A stretch of DNA of 64,000 bases, taken from Flabesymbios commensalis. Lineage: Eukaryota; Annelida; Polychaeta; Terebellida; Flabelligeridae. Shown piece by piece: positions 60,451 to 64,000 of the stretch. The first letter of the stretch is position 1, and every line of letters begins with the position of its first letter. A model generated the notes under the pieces. It had not been told where the DNA came from. It made no database searches and was given only the letters and a program-made list of their open reading frames with translations. The DNA is taken from assembly GCA_964017125.1 (NCBI GenBank), contig OZ024902.1, positions 52,524,309 to 52,588,308 on the forward strand, given 5' to 3'. The position numbers and the translations under genes were made by a program.

Positions 60451-61131
60451 ATTTGTAATCAAACGTTTGCAGATCCTGATCTTTAAACACACATTTCGTT
60501 CCCAACATCAGTGATTTGATCGGCTGATAAACTAGGATAAAAACGAAAATAGTCCTGATCATCAGGATAAGGGTTGATACAAATATCGGGCTTCACCAGT
60601 TGACTGTGCACCGCCTGTGAACATGTGAATGCTACTTCCATTGTTCAGTGGCCTTGGTGTCGATTCACTGATGCTATTTTCCGCTGGAAGCAGATTATTT
60701 CTCCGCAATCTTGATTTGCGCACCGGCCAAAATGAAGCTTGGCGTTCAGTGTAATTAATACCACAATGTACAACATATTGGTTATAATTATTAGGCCTAC
60801 TAAGTTCCGTTGAACAGATACTCTTCATAAGCCCCACGGTAAAAGAAACCTTCAATACTTGTTTAGACCCAGTAGAGGGGTACGGCAGACATTTTGGTTT
60901 GTGTTGCTCAACACCGTAAAGCAAATGAGTGAGCTCAGTGATCATAAAACTGTATATTGTGATCACATACTATACATTGGCCTCACGTTCATCGACCTGT
61001 GGTAGGTTGATTAATGCTAATATAGATTCAAGATAATTAAATCATAAGTATGAGTATTCTAAAGAATATAATATAATGTATATATATGATGCCTGACATA
61101 TTAGATGCCCGACATACTATACTCAGTTCGA

Positions 61132-61157
61132 GTTCGAGACATGACGCTGTATAATGT
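61132..61157 (+). repeat. Short duplicate of the transporter start region, copy B
   Basis: GTTCGAGACATGACGCTGTA, 94 bases before the real exon start, as in copy A. Conserved between copies, so it predates the segmental duplication. Confidence 0.7.
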
Positions 61158-61234
61158 CCCATAGTTGTGGTGAGAGGAACTTTCTTTTGTGCTCATTATT
61201 TAACCACTATATCTCGTGTTTTAGGGTTCGAGAC

Positions 61235-63742
61235 ATGCTGCTGTATGATGTGCTGGTGGTGGTAGCAGGAGCAATTTGCTGTGCTATGTCCGGTATTGTG
61301 ATGGTCATGAACGCCATTTTCTTGGTGGAGTACAAGGAAGCTTTTGACATTGACACAGAAACAGCTGCCTGGTCCAGCTCAATATTTGGTGCTGCAAGCT
61401 ATTTATGTGGTAACCAACATTATGTACTTGATCTATTTTAAAAATCATATAATACTTGCAAAAATGAAATGTTTCTATTCCGTTACAATTTTTTGTGTAC
61501 TCTTATTTTTCAGCATGATTGATGATCAATGGCGTAAGAAATATGTACTTGAATATGTTTTTCCTATTCGTAGTATTTACAATCACTATATAATATACTT
61601 GCACTACAAAAATTATACATTATCACCCATCAGGTAGTTTAAAATTGGATTACACGTTCTGCACCTGGTTGAATCACCATTAAGTAATTGGAAACCGCGC
61701 ACTAATCGTATACATATGATATACATATGATATTGCAGGTATTATAATCGGTTGGTTGGTAGACAGATTTGGTCTTCAGATTGTTACTACAGTATGTGGT
61801 GTCTTCATGGCATCTGGATTAATGCTGACAGCATTTGCCACAAACGTGTATATCGTCGACATTTCAATTGGATTATTATGCGGTGGGTGGATGTACGCTT
61901 TTCAAATGAGCAAAATGTAATGATACATTGTGCGCCTTTTGTGAATTTGAATGCCACAGTATTAAATTACATTAGGACACTGCAGACCTCTTATACTTGG
62001 TGCTTATTTTTTCAGGATTTGGTGCGTGTGGTTTTTCTGTGATCAGTACAGTATCAGCACAGAAGCATTTTGACAAGCATCGAGCATTAGCCATCAGCTT
62101 GAGCACCCTAGGCTTCTCTATTGGTGACAGCATAGGAGCCCCTATCATTGAGACACTTAAGAATCAATATGGATGGCGTGGTGTATGCTTTATTCTTTCT
62201 GGAGTCTCTTTCCACACTATCGCATGTGGTTTTGTGTTCAGAGGGATTGATTCACACAATGACCCAGTCAAAGTCGAACAGCAATCTCTTATTACCACCT
62301 CTTATGAAGAGACGTCCAGGCCTAATGGGGCCATTTCGGCAGAAGTCCATGACAATTCCCCCAGTTATGGAACATTTGAATCCCCTGTAGCTAACCTTGA
62401 ATCACTGCCGTGTTCAGAGGTGATACGGAGCGCCCACAAGACAAGGCCACTCTTCTTAATAATACTGATATGTAGCAGAGTGGTACAGGCCACTCAGTTC
62501 ATGGTTATGCTACAGTTAACTCCAACACGAGCTAAAGATATCGGATTAAATGACACAAAGATCTCAGCTCTGATCTCCACCATAGGGATCTCAAGGATTA
62601 TCTCCCGTCTTCTCACGGGAGCCGCTGGAGATCTAAAGTGGTTTAATAAAACCTTCTACTGCTGCGTGATATCCTTCGCCGCCGGTCTTGTCATGTGCTG
62701 TAATGTATTTACAAGCTTTATTTCTAATATGGTCATCGCTGCATTATTTGGATTTTTCACCGGTATGTGAATGGCACTATATTCAGTGATATTCCTGATA
62801 TAATTTGTTGTTGATCAAGTTAACCCTTTAAGCCCTCACGATGCATTAAAGCATCATTTCACAGCCCTGAAAACAGACTTAATTTTCCTACAACTAGGTT
62901 TTTTTTAATGTAAATTTCCATGAAACTGGTTTACTAATACATGGTAATTTTGTTTAATTGTGTCATCTTCATCCACTAAAAGTCGAGAATTGTGACAGCA
63001 ATTCGCGGTTTGTAGTGGATGAAGATAGTGGATGAAGGTTTGAAAGGGTTAAAGGGATTAGCCGCTGCCTAGTTTCATTTAGGTTGTCAAAATTTCAAAC
63101 CTTGCAAGGTGCATCAACTGTATTTTTAAGTGTAGACTTTTGACAACCATGACGGAAACTAGGCAGTGGACTAGACTATTCTTCTAAGTGACTACATTTA
63201 TGTTTCGACAATAGTTATCAGCTTATTACTGCTCACTGACTGGAAGTGAAAGCTAAATGCACGCGTAACCTTGAGGCACAAGAGATATAAAACAGCATAC
63301 GATGGCGTACCGCCTAATTACTTCGTGTGGAGTTTTCAGCGAAACCGCATTGTTTCTCCCTTCTTAATGTAACTAGGCGATCACGTGATTGGCGGCCTCG
63401 TCGAGTTAGATTGATACCAGTGTATCGACGTTAATTTAGCGCAGGGCCCCGCAATATATTATCACTATTGTCATTGCATCAATTATTTTCAATAATTTCG
63501 AAAATATAACTACAATTTGCATTGGTATTTTATCTTCGTTTTTAAATTGTACGTGCATCATTCACAATCCGGTACACAAAAACATTGATATTTGTCTATC
63601 ATATGTCTACATCCAGGTGGTTTCCACGTGGCCTACACGGCGGTGGTGCTCCGCTTTATAGGATCAGATAAAGTTGGGAAGGCTGAAGGCTGGGTCATAA
63701 CGTTGTCAGGGTTGACAATGTTACCGCTGCTGCCATTTATGG
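61235..63742 (+). CDS. SLC16-like MFS transporter, copy B, exons 1-4 of 5
   Basis: Exons 61235-61409, 61739-61882, 62016-62762 and 63617-63742 match transporter A with the same phase-1 splice sites. The last exon is expected near 64058, outside the window. Motifs GWLVDRFG, HFDKHRALAISLSTLGFSIG and YGWRG are unchanged. Against copy A I count three amino-acid changes (residue 2 Pro to Leu, residue 114 Ala to Ser, and Ala to Val in the SDKAGKAEG segment of exon 4) and four silent ones in about 1.19 kb. Since silent sites are far fewer than replacement sites, this pattern hints at constraint on both copies. Intron 3 is only 854 bases because the big transposon is absent. Confidence 0.87.
62824..63048. 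mobile_element. 225-bp hairpin MITE in intron 3, copy B
   Basis: Identical in plan to 19709-19933: ends CCCTTTAAGCC / GGTTTGAAAGGG with TTAA on both sides and the ATCTTCATCCACTA stem. Confidence 0.8.
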
Positions 63743-64000
63743 GTGAGTATATAATACGTATATACCTGATTAGCTTATGTTGATTTATCTGAATATTACA
63801 GTTGGTAAAGACGGAAATTAATAAAGTAAACACATCCCTCAACATATAAATATCTCCATTTAAAGCCATATCAATTTAATCTTTAGTTTATTGGTTGGGA
63901 TTACTACCCCTTTGAAGAGCAGAACCGAGTTTACTCCGATTTTTTCATATATAAAAAAACAAAATATTGAATTGTGGTGGGTAATGTAGAAAGTGAATGT

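Larger units (their letters stand above)
48310..64000 (+). repeat. Segmental duplication, copy B (continues past window)
   Basis: Same orientation as copy A, about 38.4 kb downstream of it. It carries the old internal repeats (49480 and 58130), the AACC tract, the Penelope-like fragment, both MITEs and transporter B. Relative to A it has a 4.7-kb transposon at 50605 and lacks the 6.2-kb one. Smaller differences include absence of about 60 bases present at 10940-11000 in A and about 25 extra bases near 49137. Confidence 0.9.

Noticed and set aside
1-64000. CRISPR array, defence island or bacterial-type operon
   Set aside because: All tandem repeats are degenerate satellites, genes contain spliceosomal introns, and the composition is that of an animal genome.

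Overview
The window is AT-rich, intron-bearing animal DNA crowded with transposon relics. Dispersed AGGCCTA-type words, palindromic repeats of the CCAGCAAACAC class, Penelope-like and Academ-like elements and an expanded monocarboxylate-transporter-like gene suggest a marine invertebrate, most likely a deuterostome such as an echinoderm or hemichordate. That assignment is inference, not proof.

Two kinds of host gene can be supported. (1) On the minus strand, 5497-6061 holds the first two coding exons of a PWWP-domain protein, joined across a GC-AG intron. (2) On the plus strand, 18120-27313 is a complete five-exon, 442-residue major-facilitator transporter of the SLC16/monocarboxylate-transporter type. 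A second copy starts at 61235, and its last exon lies just beyond the window.

The second copy exists because a segment of about 16-17 kb (9953 to at least 27120) is repeated at 48310-64000, with roughly 0.5-2 percent divergence in the stretches compared by eye. Each copy carries a large DNA transposon the other lacks, and the other copy keeps the clean empty site: a 6.2-kb element in intron 3 of copy A (19995-26225) and a 4.7-kb Academ-like element in copy B (50605-55297). Both have 3-bp target duplications and both begin TAGT. Older layers are also visible: a roughly 0.95-kb segment occurs twice within each big copy, and a more diverged copy of another part lies at 45540-46750.

Layout: 1-4.4 kb, a hairpin MITE and a decayed Academ-like transposon; 5.2-6.1 kb, PWWP exons; 6.3-9.9 kb, minisatellites and dispersed repeats; 10-27.3 kb, duplication A with a Penelope-like fragment, MITEs and transporter A; 27.3-31.5 kb, SINE, short unassigned ORF, minisatellite, LINE tail, assembly gap and tandem repeats; 31.5-39.7 kb, an unrecognised broken minus-strand coding stretch and a nearly perfect 3673-bp tandem duplication; 39.7-43.6 kb, right half of an inverted-repeat element that splits a LINE endonuclease; 43.6-48.3 kb, SINE and dispersed repeats; 48.3-64 kb, duplication B with transporter B. 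I see no CRISPR, bacterial operon or rRNA gene. The strongest novelty candidates are the reciprocal insertions that date the duplication, the transposon whose arms are arrays of nuclear-receptor half-sites, and the unusual domain order of the Penelope-like fragment.
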